Notes: a model not told the origin generated them from the letters alone. A stretch of 64,000 bases of DNA from Histoplasma ohiense (GCA_017607445.1 JAEVHH010000001.1:7254001-7318000); one strand, 5' to 3'. Positions 34,912 to 46,850 are shown, numbered from the stretch's first letter. Translations and numbers: made by a program.

Positions 34912-37250
34912 CTACAGTTGGTCCGCCTTCAGCCCCATGTCCCAGAACCCAATCTCAAGCTCCGTAGCTCGAATGAATATCTTGACCAATTCCTCCATCC
35001 GAGTAGGAGACACGTCCCTCATGTGTCGTTCTAGGAGCTCTGTTTTGTCGGGCAATGTACGTTAGGCGACTGTCGCATGAGAAGACTAACCAAACAAACA
35101 TGGACGGATGCCTTACCGGACCCGGCCTCCACTGCCTTCACATAGTCCTCTGCTACGTAATTTTCAATCCATTTCCAATACCTGTTCCCTGTAAGTGCGG
35201 TATTCTCATCGCAATGGAGCCTTTTGGCGATAGCTCCGTATCCAATTAGACATGGTGAGAGTGCAACTTGTAGAGCTAGCCAGTCCTCCGATTGACCTAT
35301 GTCGAGTATATATCTGCTGTAGGCAACACATGCTGCCACACGTTTATTAGTATGATCACATACTAGTATATATGTGCGTATGTATGTGTATGCGTATTTC
35401 CCGAACATCAGGTCAATAATCACCTAGGCTCTCCTTGCAATTTTCGATGTCTTGCTTTGTCAACCCAAATGTTGCGCAGTAATCGAGATGTAAGTTCATT
35501 TCGCGCTGGACGTGAAGCACTATTTGCGCAGACTAGATCGTGATCATGCCGATTTTCGGTAGGTCTTTGTCAGAATAATGCTTGAATATGGGCGTGTGAC
35601 GGTTTCTCTCACCATAGATATTCCGTCGATATCAGTATGTTTCGATGCTGCAAGTGCATTACTCCGCGCAAAGTGAATCTTTTTGTCGAACAGTCAGTAT
35701 TAACACTGTCAGGGTAGTTACCTCTGAACGTTATACCCTACCAAGTAATGGTAATCTTGGATCAGATAGCCCTTGAACTTTTCCACTGGCAGCGTTCCTT
35801 TTCCCAAACCGGCCACAAACTCGTGTTCCGTAAACGATTTCCATAATGGTTGGACGTCGGGACGATCCAATATATACTCGACAAATCGGCCGCTGTTTAT
35901 TTATTTGTTCAACACTAGTTAGTTTTGTGCCTTATCTAGACCCCAATGAAGAAAAGATGAGATATTGTTGAGGGGCGACCATTGATACATACGGCGCAAA
36001 CGGCAGCGAGTACACAGAATGGAAGTGATTAATCGGCCCATTCCCCTTTCCCATATCCACGCTCGTCCTGATGCCGGCCTCGACAAACCTGCACGCGGCA
36101 CGAACAGCCCGCACCACATCCATCCCTTGTGCGAGATTTGCTGCAATCGCAGAGGCAAGGGAGCAACCAGTCCCATGGGTATTCTTGGATGTGAGAAAAT
36201 CATTCTCAAACAACGTGACCTCTTGACCATCGTATAGAACATCCACCACTTTCGACGGTTGCTGGTCGGCTGTTGTTCCTCTCTGAAAACTGGCCGTTAA
36301 CGGCATATGCCCACCTTTCAGCAAAACATATTTCGGGCCTAGGGTATGGATCTGTTTTGCTATTTGGATGGCATCTTCAAGATTCTCGGGGTCTTTGGCA
36401 GCCGCCCCTGAACCCTGGAGCAGTAAGATGGCTTCAGGTATGTTAGGGGTTACGATGGTTGTCAATGGAAGAAGTTTCGTCAGGACAATATTCACGGCTT
36501 TAGCAGGGAGTAGTTCTGAGCCGCTAGTAGATACCATAACCTTCCAAGAAAATCATTGTAAGATATAATTGATATGCATGGATTGGGGGTTGAAATCAGG
36601 AAGTTCAATATTACAGGGTCAAGCACGACTTTGGAGACCTTATGATGCTGGAGAGTGTCGGCCACCATATCCGCAGTTTCTGCAGATGCCAACATGCCTG
36701 CAAGGAGGATATATTGATTAGAGGTATGAGGACGATATAATCAATTGGTAAAAGTAAGAGCCAAATATTGGGATTCGAAGTGCGGAGACAGCAAGGGCAG
36801 CAAATAAAAGTGCGCTTCCTCATATACGATGAGACGATAAACATTGAATACTTGTAAAAGGCTAACCAACCTAACTTCACCACATCCGCTCCAACATCTT
36901 CCAACCCAGCATTAATCTGCTTCCTTACGAATCCCGCAGGGACGACGTGAATATCCTGCACACCTAATGTGTTCTGCGCCGTCAATGCCGTCGTGGTCGT
37001 GAGGGCATAGCAGCCATGAGCGGTAAGCACCCGCTGGTCTGCCTCTAGGCCACTGGATCCATAACAGAGTCAGTCAAATCCGTTCGTGTTTGTAAAGTAC
37101 TTTGAGTCGTGTTATGAAAGATAATTATCTTATTCAAAGTCGACGTGCAATCAGCTTGAAAAGCGACAGCGGAAATGAAAGTTTTAATTGAACATACGCT
37201 CCACCAGAACTGTCCGAGCCCGCGATTACGAGTACACGCTTTAGTTTCAT
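34912..37250 (-). CDS. thi20: hydroxymethylpyrimidine/phosphomethylpyrimidine kinase with TenA domain
   Basis: Cytosolic thiamine biosynthesis and salvage: phosphorylates HMP and HMP-P, and a C-terminal thiaminase-II-like domain recovers pyrimidine. Nine exons: 37250-37198, 37052-36871, 36697-36615, 36540-35993, 35892-35742, 35678-35613, 35532-35424, 35332-35117 and 35039-34912, for 511 aa (yeast Thi20 is about 550). The kinase domain (residues 1 to about 290) shows LVIAGSDSSGGAGLEADQ, ALTAQNTLGV, VKLGMLAS, VLDPVMVSTSGSELL, PNIPEA, LLKGGHMP and the anion-hole motif THGTGCSLASAIA. The TenA domain (about 300-511) shows LIQDYHYLIHFARSNALAA, YCATFGL, CVAYSRYILDIG and SPCLIGYGAI, ending EIGFWDMGLKADQL. 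Each junction restores these conserved runs. I looked for a TPP riboswitch upstream and saw none. Confidence 0.94.
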
Positions 37251-37677
37251 GTTTCGTATTGATATAGGAGTATTATGTTTTGTATGTTGGGGAACAAATC
37301 GTGGGTTTGAAACAAATTCCTTCTGCTTGACATCACCGTGAGTTTAATTCTTCGAACTCCCCGCTAGTAGAACAAAACTTTGATGAAGGATGGAATCAAA
37401 TCAATATCTATCCCTGCTCGGGTATACATATATCCACGCCTTAAACAAAATAATTTTCAGTTCTTTCCGAATAACAGTACGGGAAATGGATAAAATAAAT
37501 CATAAAAATTCAATTCTTCTACGCCGTATAGGTGAGTCTGATCTTATCAGGAACTGCTGCAAGAGTAGGCACGCGGCCGGATGCTTATTTATAGACAATG
37601 GGTATAAGGAGAATGCCTAACAACGAATAGGAGAAGAAAATGGGCTCAAAACAAAACCCCCCAAGAGATCAAGACTT
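37251..37677. promoter_or_regulatory. thi20 promoter / pol1 3' flank
   Basis: 427 bp between the pol1 stop and the thi20 start, both on the minus strand. It is A/T-rich. No CTGAGA-type TPP aptamer core is recognisable and no other gene is seen. Confidence 0.5.
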
Positions 37678-40600
37678 TCATCGTAAAGCAAACCCAAAAA
37701 GAACCTCCATGTCAACCCATTGCCGGCCACATTTCTTCAAATACGCGTCCACAACCCCCTTTAAAGTCCCAAAACGTGACCGGTTCCACTCGACCATCGC
37801 GATAACCTTGTCCCGCTTCTCTGTATTAGTTTCCTTTTGAGCAGCCTCTTTTGCCTTGTCTACATCCCACAGTCGCGCAAAGTACAACAGTTGGTTATAC
37901 AGTTGCTTATCCGTATATTCGAACCCCATTTGGCCGAGGCAGCCTTCCGCACGGCCACGGGGTCCCAGACATCGACGACCGTACACACTCATCTGGCGCG
38001 TGCGATTGCCGCAGGAGGGGTCATCACAGACGAGCCAGGCTTCATAGTACTTGGATGTTTGAGCGCGTATCTGGGTTTCTAGTTGCGCAACTATTGATAT
38101 AACAGAAAATGGTTTCCCGCAGGTTGAGCTGGGACATATGAGTCCGTTGGCAGTGCACATCTCTGTTGACAAGCACAGACCTTCGAAACAAGTTCGTTCG
38201 TGGCAGAATCGACAGCGGAGTGTCAGCCTGACGGCGTCCTTGAAGCGGATAGAATCTGGGATTTGCGATTCGAGAGGGAATATTTCCATGTTCTGTTGAT
38301 CGCGGGAGCTGGAAGTATTGATTTGGTACTTTTTGACATCAAGACCGAGGCATTCCGCGAGTCGCACCGCGTCAGTGCCTGGTATAGGGGCACAGAGTCG
38401 TTCAATTGGGGGAAATATTTGTTTGAGTAGGTAATATTCAACGTCGGGTTTGAGGCCGGAATCCGGTTTCACCACATCTTGCAATGTGTACGATCGCTTC
38501 GCAGGCGCTAAGGAAGACGTGTCAGAGTCTCCAGTGGTTACGATGTAGGCAATAACATCGTTTGGACGAACGGTCTTCCCTCGGGCTAGCTCTCTCAAGG
38601 CTACTTGTGCTGCGGGCATAGTCTCCTTGTTGGGATACTCGTTGGGGCGTTTTGACAATTTCTGGAACATGGTGTTAGTTGGATCTCAGTTTTCTACAGC
38701 ACAGTGAGGTATTACAAACCATGTATATAACATATTTCTGCAAGGGGATTGAATATTCCTTCATTTTTTCCGTAATGTCGCGGAGGTAGTCGTGCACCTT
38801 GGTAAGAACCACATCTGAATCTTCACCGGACAATATCTCATGCAGAAGTTTCGAAGAAACCTCCTTAGATAGAGCGCAATACTCTCGTCTTTTCATGTCC
38901 AAGCCTTTGACTTCAAGTTGCTCGACATACTTGCCATCAACCTCGGTCATGTTAATAGCCGCATACTTCTTCTTTGCATGTAGAAGGAGGCGACGGAAGA
39001 CATTATCAATGTCAATCTCGAGCAGCTGGTATCGTTCATTTACTAAACGTTTAAAGGTGTTGCCAACTTTTAGTGCGTCCTCCATATTGTCTGCATTGGT
39101 GTTGATCATTACGGAGTCAGTATCACCGTAAATAACTTGCAGCTGGTTGCTCTCCGCTAGCTCTTTTGTACTTCGAAGAATCTCGCGGCCTTTAAAGGTC
39201 GTAAGCATAGCAAGTGGTCGAGCGTAGAATCGAGACTGCGTGTAACCTAGACACCCGTACATAGAGTTGGCCGTGAGTTTTAATGCCATTTGCTTGGTGT
39301 CCCAAAGTGCAAGATCCTCAGGACTTGCGCGTTTGTCTTTCATGAGTTTCTTGACTTCACGTCGACGGTTGACAAGGGTTGCAATGAGTCGCGGGAGAAT
39401 TCCCATAGATTGGGCCTTAGGAACTTCAGGAACATTTTCCTGATTTTCATTTTCGACCTAGAAAACTACTCATTAGCAATCATGTTTTTGAACGAGGCAG
39501 GAAAGAATAACTCACAACTGATGTCCGGTCCACAGTTGTAAAACAGATGTTGAACTCTTGAATAATGCTGGGGTACAAGCTATTGAAATCCATGACAAGA
39601 ATGTATTTGTCGTACAGGCCTTTCTCGGGCTCAAACACCAACCCACCCTTATATTTGTCCTTCTTTTTCTTGTCCGTTCCATCCTCGTCTTCCTCATTCG
39701 CTTGTGACATCTGTTGCTGTTTACCTGCATACTTGTCAGGGCAGATGTACTTGTTCCGATAGAATTCATGCAACAAGATATACTCGTTCCGCTCAGCCCT
39801 GGTACCGCTCAAAGTCCTCGCCCACGAATTTCCTGCCAAGTTTGTGAGCACTTTTGTCAGGGGAAGCATTTGAAGCCTGAGAACGAGTGCAGCAATAAAA
39901 TAAGTATCAGCTTCACAATGGTTGGTGTAATTCATCAGCCCCTCCTTTGAGGTTGCCCAGGATTTTAATGCTGCTTCATTATCGATGTCCCGGCGCAGAT
40001 TGCCATCTCCAAGATACAATTGACACATCTCCGTTAGGCTCCACGATTGACATTTCAACATCAAAGACTATGGACGGTTAGCTAAAAGATAGATTTAAGA
40101 GAAATACGGGTAAAATTTACCTTCCCCATCTCATTGGCAATGTCACAAAGCAGTCTTCCAGCTACAAGTTTCCTTTCTGCAAAGAAGCTGGAACCTCGCG
40201 ACAGGCTTTTTGGCCATTCACTTCTCTTCAACCTCCCAATGCGATGCCAACCAGGTGTTTTCTTTTCAGACAATCTACTCAGGAAAATGTTAAAATCGAC
40301 CTCTTGTAGTTGATGACCCATAAGGACATCGGGGTCCATCTTCTCAAACAGAGCCATGAACTTGCTGAGGAGAAATTGTTCGCTTTTCTCCATCATCAAT
40401 GTGCCGCGATGTTTCCGTGTTTCGGCTTCGAACCCAATCGGGTAATTATGACCGGAAGGCCTCATCACTGTAAAAGTCTTGCAAGGCAACTTTTCAGCGG
40501 GCGTAGTATCAGTAAGCAATACATTCTCGTAAACCCGAGCGCTTGCAACTAAGATTTCTTGTTTGTTATCTTTCACATTTAGTTGCGTTCGGAATGCCAG

Positions 40601-42297
40601 GCTCATCAGCGTTAGTCGGGGGATTTCCAAGCTGTCGGAGTTTGGAGCCACCGTGATAAGCTTAGGCTCGGAGACCTGGCATTCTAATTTGCACCATGAT
40701 GCCCCATTCACGGCAGTGAAGTCGGCATCTTCGAGTTTAAGCCAGCAAGGACCCATGATATTTTTCCAGAGCACAAACTGCTCGAAGAGTGCCGTATTAG
40801 TTCCGAAAACGCGAGAGAAGGTCTCCCCCTTGACATCAAGAGGGAGAGCGGGTTTATCATAAGAATACATGACTTTAAGATATTCCCCCTCCTTGGGAAC
40901 GTCAGCGAGCTCGAATGCATATTTCCTTGTCGATACTTTACTCTTATGCGTGCCCGCCTTCGTCCGAGACATAAGGTCATCCACTTCGTTATAGACATCT
41001 TCCATGTCGATTTCCTCTTCCGTTTCACGGCCATGACGTACTCGGTATTTCCTGGGAAGAAAGTAAAGTTTCCGTAGGACATTGTCAATTTTAGCAAAGG
41101 CGCTAACGTAGGCCCCTGTTTTCTTATTTTTAACCTTTCCAAAGAGACATAGGCTGCCATTGACTTCGACATAATCTAGCCAGAAGAATAGGAGACTTCC
41201 GTTCTCTTCAATAGCATCCTGGGCGGAAAGTTTACCAAATGTCTTAAAGTCAGTAGTTGCTGGACTGCTTAAAACGTTCAATTTGCTCGTGACATCGTTC
41301 CAGGACGAAGGATCAATGCCATCTGGATTAGCTCTAAGAGGAGAAGAAGTTGCAGGAGAAGGATATGTCGGCTCCTTGACTTTTGGAACCGGCCGTTTGC
41401 CCGTCATATTAATTCTAGCGCCATTTACATCGTGGTGCGCAGTCGTTTGTGTAACCGCCATTAATTCATCCTCTTCCTCCTCTTCTACCTTGATATTATT
41501 CGTGATTTTCCGATCAACGGCCCGTGCAACTGGAGATGATGGTGTTGGATCACTCATAAACACGTCGTCATCGTGTCCAGCATCCAACCACGTAGAATCA
41601 TTCTCCGGATCCAATTCTGCTTTGGGAGCAATTAGTGGACTGGATGTATCATTTTCTTTTCTGTCCTTTGGTTTCTTGGAGGCCGAATCCTGAGAAGGAG
41701 GCGGTGATAAGATCCGAATTTTCCGCCGCGTCTCCGATTTCACTGTCTTTTTGGGGGGAAGACGAGAGGGGAGGGGCTTGGTGTCGACTTCTTCAAGGAG
41801 GCCTGCCATAAATGCTTCATCTTCAGCAGTGGCAACAGGCTAAAAGACGCAATTAATAAATTAAATCTTAGCCCAGCCACCCTGTTAGCAATGAAGGATT
41901 TCCGTTGACATACCTTGGGTTTTGAGGCTTTGGACGTTGGGCCAGTGCTGAAGTATTTGCTAATACCATTGTTAATCTTTTCCTTCCTCTGTTGGTCCTC
42001 CTCTCGTTTTCTTTTGGCAGCTTTGCCCGTCAATGGTAACTCATCGTCGTCGCTGTCACTGTAGTAGTGTTTCGAGTCGTTCCATTCTTCACGTCCATCG
42101 TCCGCATATCCTTCTCCAGTATCGTCAATCACGAAATCATCCTGGTCAAGACGCTTCCGCACAAGTTTCTTGTATCCGTCTTCATCGATTTCATCGTAAA
42201 TGTCCCCTTCGTCTTTGACTTCGTAAATTTCTAGGCGTTTCTTTCCGGCGGCTCTGAGTGCCTTCAATTCGGCGAGCTTAGCTCGAGCTGCGGCCAT
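37678..42297 (-). CDS. pol1: DNA polymerase alpha catalytic subunit
   Basis: Replicative B-family polymerase that extends RNA primers with primase in the nucleus. Five exons: 42297-41914, 41839-40121, 40067-39516, 39457-38720 and 38661-37678, for 1458 aa (yeast Pol1 is 1468). The N-terminus is the alpha-specific region (RAKLAELKALRAAGKKRLE), followed by acidic and Lys-rich disordered stretches. An exonuclease-like domain follows (DPDVLMGHQLQEVDFNIFLS), which is inactive in this family. Palm motifs are MDFNSLYPSIIQEFNICFTT (motif A), KLTANSMYGCLGY (motif B) and IYGDTDSVMINT (motif C, catalytic Asp pair). The C-terminal cysteine modules are CRFCHERTCFEG/CPSSTCG and CDDPSCGNRTRQM/RRCLGPRGRAEGC, which bind zinc and the B subunit. 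Intron 3 uses donor GTGAGT after TVDRTSV. The start fits the conserved opening. No domain is missing. Confidence 0.97.
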
Positions 42298-42914
42298 TGG
42301 GGAGAATAAAAGTTTTCAATGATATTTGGAAAATGTCATTAAACGAGAAGAAGATATGAGAAAAGCATAAGACTTAGAATACTATGCTGTCACCATCGTA
42401 TCGTTATAAACATTTGCGAAGATATGAAGTTGGCTGAAGGCACGCCTCGGCACGTGAGGCCCTTTCTACGCGTGAATATACACGCTAGGGCGCGTTCCAG
42501 TCCCCACTCTCCGGGCACATCAAACTACCGACAAAATTTCAATAAATGGGCATATATTCCAGAACCCGAGAGGTATGAAGAACATAAACCTAGTCTTAGG
42601 ATAGCTTCTCAACAATTGCAAGTGTTTCGGTGACCGCGTTACTTTAAAAGGAATGCCTTGTATTCTAAAAGGGATCATCGCAGATTCCGCAATAATTGTG
42701 AAAGAATATGAAAAAAAAGTAGTGTAACAAACCAGGATCGGGTTGTTCAAAATACTTGGATTTCTAATTATTTTTGATTTGAGAGATTGGATTTTAAAAA
42801 CACGAAATCCTTGATAAGTCCCATAGCCCGCTAAAAAGAAACCTTGAGTGGAAAAACAACCCAGGAAAAGAGACGTGCTCATCAAATAAAATTTATGCCC
42901 CAATTTTTATGTGT
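42298..42914. promoter_or_regulatory. pol1 promoter / rpl7 3' flank
   Basis: 617 bp between the rpl7 stop and the pol1 start, both on the minus strand. The part nearest pol1 should hold its promoter. I did not find a convincing MluI-type (ACGCGT) cluster; one ACGCGT lies at 42469. Otherwise nothing is seen. Confidence 0.45.
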
Positions 42915-44648
42915 TTAGTTCATTTGCTTGATAAGAGCATTAATGTTCTCCTCTCGGTTACCGACATCGCCACCTTCAACGTAGTGCTTGAACTTGCGGG
43001 ATCTGAAACCACCAGTGGGGTTGGAGAGCTTGAAGGGCCACAGGAAGTTGGAGGCCTGCTTGAAGTTGGGGCCGACCGTGTAGATCTCATGAATCAGATC
43101 CTCCATGCAAACGATGCCGTACTTTCCGAGGTTTTCCTCAATGATCTGATTGTCGGTGAGGGGAATACGCTGCTTGTTGACCTTTCCATATCCACGTTTG
43201 TAGATGAGTTCGCGGACACTTTTCAGGTTAGGATAACCGTAGGCAATGTAGGGGTTGACGATAGTAAGCATCTCCTGAGTGGCTTTGGTAAGACGGACGA
43301 AGACACCGTTGTTGATCTGGAGGAGCCGAAGAAGCTGCAAAATCTTGCGGGGCTTGGGGGCAATCTTGTTGATACTGTGGTGGCCAAGTTAACTACTGGT
43401 TGAATACTAAGCAGTCCTCGGGTTGATATGGCGGGCTTACCCCTTGATACGGACAACGAAGACGAGCTTGTGTTCAGCGGGTACTTCGAAGTTGCCCTGC
43501 TGCTTGGCTAAACGTGCAAGACGGATCTTCTCGCGCTCCGCATCGCGGTACTCTTTGACGTACGACTCCGCGCGCTTGAAGATAACAGCACGCTTCTCCT
43601 TGTTGGCCTGTTACAGAAACCCAAAGTTAGCACGAAAAATACCAAAGAAGTGGCTCTGGTAAGTGTGTTGATGACTAAAGAGACGGTTTCAGCCCCGAAA
43701 GATGGTTAACAAAGCGACAACATCGACCGCTAGGTCTAGTCGCGAAGATTGGTATTTATCATCATATAAGTCCCATTTCCCTCGAACACACACAAAAAAA
43801 CAAAGAAAGATAAATAAATAAAAATATAGAATAAGGAATGTTGGTAGGGTTAAGAAGAGAAAACTCCTCAAGAACATACCTTTTTCCGCTTGATGAGCTC
43901 CGCGTTGGCCGCAGCTCTAGCCTGCTCCTGGCTCTTGCGCTTCTTCAGAAGCGTCTCAGGCACGAGGATTTGGTCCTTGGTTGGTACGGAGCTGATTTCC
44001 CAAAATAATTGGATTCAAGGTCAGTATAGTCTGTCCAGGACAAAAAGTACTTGGAATGAACCTCGTCGAGTGGAAGAACTGCAGCATATAGCGCCACATT
44101 CTCGGACTGAAGCTGTTGGGAAAGAAGAAAAACTCGACGGAATGTATTTGATCAGTGAGATACAGAGCTTGTGGGGGTTTTCACACGCTATTACTACTAA
44201 CCCCAGCGTCCATCACACCTGGCAGAGTGAAGACATGGTGCTTTCGAGAATAGTTCCCCAGTCTGAAAATTTCTCATCCGACAAAACCCAAAGCCAATGG
44301 CCCCGGAAAAAAATGCTAGCCTAGCATTCATTCTCGCGATAGTTCCTCCGAGAAGGAAATATTTTGAGGTTCAGTGGCGCGGGCTAGCAATGGTTTTTAG
44401 GGAGAAGGCCGAGCCTTCAACCCCAATATCCCGATACACATTCTACCTCTATAACCCGGTCAATTTGAAAAGGAAGAGGTAAGGAAAGGCGTCAGGATTT
44501 GATCGAGCTGGCGCTGAGCATCAAAAACGCAGGGCAAATTTGACGTCTGGCGTCTCCAGCGAGAAGGACGAACTATATCTGAGCCTGCACACACACACAC
44601 ACACGAATATCAGCGGAAAAGAAATGGGAGGGAAGCATACGTAGGCAT
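42915..44648 (-). CDS. rpl7: 60S ribosomal protein L7 (uL30)
   Basis: Large-subunit ribosomal protein. Four exons: 44648-44641 (only 8 nt, ATGCCTAC), 43991-43880, 43607-43441 and 43374-42915, for 248 aa, the usual eukaryotic length. The product begins MPTSVPTKDQILVPETLLKK, with a Lys/Arg-rich N-terminal helix (NKEKRAVIFKRAESYVKEYR). The L30-like fold follows (HKLVFVVRIKGINKIAPKPR, LRLLQINNGVFVRLTKAT, VNPYIAYGYPNLKSVRELIY) and it ends NREENINALIKQMN. Intron 1 is 649 nt, right after the second codon. Intron 2 is 272 nt and carries a box C/D snoRNA candidate. Intron 3 is 66 nt. Long early introns and snoRNA hosting are typical of ribosomal protein genes. Divergent from snf8 across 291 bp. Confidence 0.96.
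43680..43774 (-). ncRNA. intronic box C/D snoRNA, snR39B-like candidate
   Basis: It lies inside rpl7 intron 2 on the sense strand. Box C is ATGATGA (43765-43759) and box D is CTGA (43692-43689). A five-pair terminal stem can form between GGGAC (43774-43770) and GTCTC (43684-43680). Directly upstream of box D, 13 nt (ACCATCTTTCGGG) are complementary to the conserved 25S rRNA segment CCCGAAAGAUGGU. By the box D plus 5 rule the target is the G of CCCG, which by my count is yeast Gm805, the snR39B site. Yeast RPL7A and RPL7B introns host snR39 and snR59, which target A807 two bases away. An inverted repeat GCGAC/GTCGC inside could pair the C'/D' region. The 25S sequence and numbering are from memory. 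Confidence 0.8.
44588..44604. repeat. (AC)n microsatellite in rpl7 intron 1
   Basis: Short perfect CA/AC dinucleotide repeat close to the 5' splice site of rpl7 intron 1. Confidence 0.85.
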
Positions 44649-44939
44649 GTCGAAGGAGGGACGTTTGTCGTCTGTTGGCGATTGGAATTGTCGTGCCGAT
44701 GGAGTCTGTCGAGGTTCAAAAGTTCAAAAAAGCGACAAAGCAAAATGTTCAAGAGCGAATGAGTTTGTGTGGGTGCGCATGTTTACGCTAGTAGATATTA
44801 AGTTAGTGTCACACCCAGCAACTGAATATTAGGGCTATTATGTCATCCTCTATAACGTCCCATCTATCGCTCGAGGAGGTTGTACGTAGGTCCAACACCA
44901 ACGGCTATCTATTCTATATATCCTGTTCAAACACCACAT
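44649..44939. promoter_or_regulatory. divergent promoter rpl7 / snf8
   Basis: Only 291 bp separates the two start codons, so core promoters and leaders of both genes must overlap or abut here. A ribosomal protein gene and an ESCRT-II gene with very different expected output share it. No clear TATA box is assigned. Confidence 0.7.
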
Positions 44940-45863
44940 ATGTCTACCCGTCGCGGCGTCGGCCTTGGAGCCTTCGTAAACCGCAACCAGTCGGCACAGT
45001 CATACGCCACCCACGGTGCCAACCTCCGCACCACCCACCTTACCTCCCTCCAGAATCAACTCTCCGTTTTCCAATCTCTTCTCCATTCCTTTGCCCTTGA
45101 GCACGCCTCAACCATTAAATCGAATCCAACATTCCGCGCTGAGTTTGCGCGCATGTGTCATGCTATCGGGGTCGATCCTTTGGCAGCTAGCAACGTAAAG
45201 GGCAAAGGGAAGAAGGGTATTAGCATACCTGGTTTGGGTGAAGGGGGTAGCTTTTGGACTCAGATACTAGGCGGTGATGTGACTGATTTCTATTTTGAAG
45301 TTGCTGTGCGTGTTGTGGAACTTTGTCGAGAAACCAGGGGGGAGAATGGTGGCCTTATTGGAGTTGAGGAATGCAGGGCGCGGGTGGGGAGGGGTAAGGC
45401 GATTGGCGGGGGTCTGGAGGTTTCTGAGTGAGTTTTAATCTTTTCTTGTAATCCATTCCTTACCACTTAACGTTTGTGAAAGACTACGGTGAGAGTTCAG
45501 GAGCATGCAAATAGTATATATTCACATTGTATTGACTTGACGGGGACCAGAGACGACATCCTTCGCGCAGTCAAGTCCCTCGAACCCCTTGGATCAGGAT
45601 TCGCAATTATAAAAGTTGGCAGCAAGCAATTCATCCGCTCAATACCCAAGGAGCTCAACACAGACCAAGCCACGGTACTGGAAGTGATTCAGATCCTTGG
45701 TTTCGTTACCGTCTCGATGCTGCAGCTTAATTTGAACTGGGAAAAGGCGAGGTCGCAAACCGTCATTGACGATCTTTTGGCTGATAGCTTGGTTTGGGTT
45801 GATAGTCAGGGCGCGGAGAAAGAATATTGGTCGCCTCAGAATTTGCTTGATGATGGCGATTGA
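44940..45863 (+). CDS. snf8: ESCRT-II subunit Snf8/Vps22
   Basis: Part of the ESCRT-II complex on endosomes, which sorts ubiquitinated membrane proteins into multivesicular bodies. In Aspergillus and yeast it is also needed for Rim101/PacC pH signalling. Simplest model: exons 44940-45427 and 45551-45863, 266 aa (human SNF8 is 258). Visible family features are the N-terminal helix (LTSLQNQLSVFQSLLHSFAL), FRAEFARMCHAIGVDPLA, FYFEVAVRVVELC, LEVSEDDILRAVKSLEPLG, IRSIPKELNTDQATVLE and the terminal winged helix (VIDDLLADSLVWVD). A Lys/Gly-rich insertion (NVKGKGKKGISIPGLGEG) lies before FWTQILGG. The 123-nt gap between exons can also be read as two introns (45428-45482 and 45489-45550) around a 6-nt microexon, adding Leu-Arg; see findings. 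Confidence 0.93.
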
Positions 45864-46850
45864 ATTAAGCTGTGTCATGTGCACACGTTAGAACCGTCTT
45901 GCAAACAAAGACCCTCAAACGCTGGAGGTCCTTTTGCTGTTTCCTCTAAACCCCCGGGAATATAACGGTCGACGATGGAGGGTGAACTTTAGCTTGATAT
46001 GGGATGGAGCATCAACACCTGCTGCGAAAGTCTGCTACCGCGACCACGGCCCGTTTTCGAGGCAGTTGGGTTCACGCAAGAGGGCAGAGCGGCACGGTAA
46101 TCGCATTTGTGCGTTTGGCGGCGATAGCAACCCCCCACCCCAAACATCATTCAACAGGGGAACTAGGGCGCTTACGGGTGGAGGGAGGAGGGGGGGAATC
46201 TGTACCTGCTCAGACGAAGAGCAGGTATTATTTCCTCTGTTGAATCATGTACGAGATAGAGAATACACGATCTTCTATTTGCGGATATACAGTTTTCTCT
46301 ACAAATGTGTTTATCTTATCCAATGAAACGGGGGGCCCGGTGCAGCCAGGCATCTTGTTGATTTTAGTAAACCTAGAAACAATAGCAGTCAACTTACGCT
46401 AGAAGATACAAGATTAGTGGCCAATAAGTGTAGCCGCTACTCAACTTTAACCAAACACTTATGAATCCCTTGGAGGCTTTCCCGATGAAGCTCTGGAGCC
46501 AGATAGCGGTCTGCTCGGCAACAAAACATAGGCAAAACGCCTGCCTAGGATATCTAGGTTTCTAGAATTGACCACATAAACTCGACTCTATTTTATTTTT
46601 TGAAGCTACAACACAGCTAAAAAGAAAGCAAAAAGCAGTAGCCACCGTTGTAACAACGTGAATATAAAATGAAAAATTAAAATCCGCAACGGAATAAGAG
46701 TCCAGTGAAAGAAACATCAAAGGCGTAGACGGGAAGAAAAAATTAGAAAAAAAAAAAATTGAACATCGAAAATAATGGACATAGTCATATTCGTATAAAT
46801 TGAAAAGTGGAAACCGAGCTGAAGGGAAAACGAAAGAAAAGAAAAACAAG
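45864..46850. other. convergent intergenic, snf8 / nip1 3' ends
   Basis: 987 bp between two stop codons facing each other. It holds both 3' untranslated regions. A/T-rich runs near 46600-46800 fit the nip1 3' end. Nothing else is recognised. Confidence 0.5.

Noticed and set aside
35040..37250. Two separate genes (kinase and TenA)
   Set aside because: All splice junctions keep one frame from the kinase into the TenA domain, as in yeast Thi20, so a fusion is the better model.
37251..37400. Possible TPP riboswitch upstream of thi20
   Set aside because: No CTGAGA core or matching pyrophosphate-sensor helix is seen. Known fungal TPP switches sit in THI4 and NMT1 type genes.
42909..43403. 164-codon plus-strand open frame
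   Set aside because: Exact antisense of the last exon of rpl7.
43992..44640. Second snoRNA in rpl7 intron 1
   Set aside because: No box C with fewer than one mismatch pairs with a properly spaced box D and closing stem.
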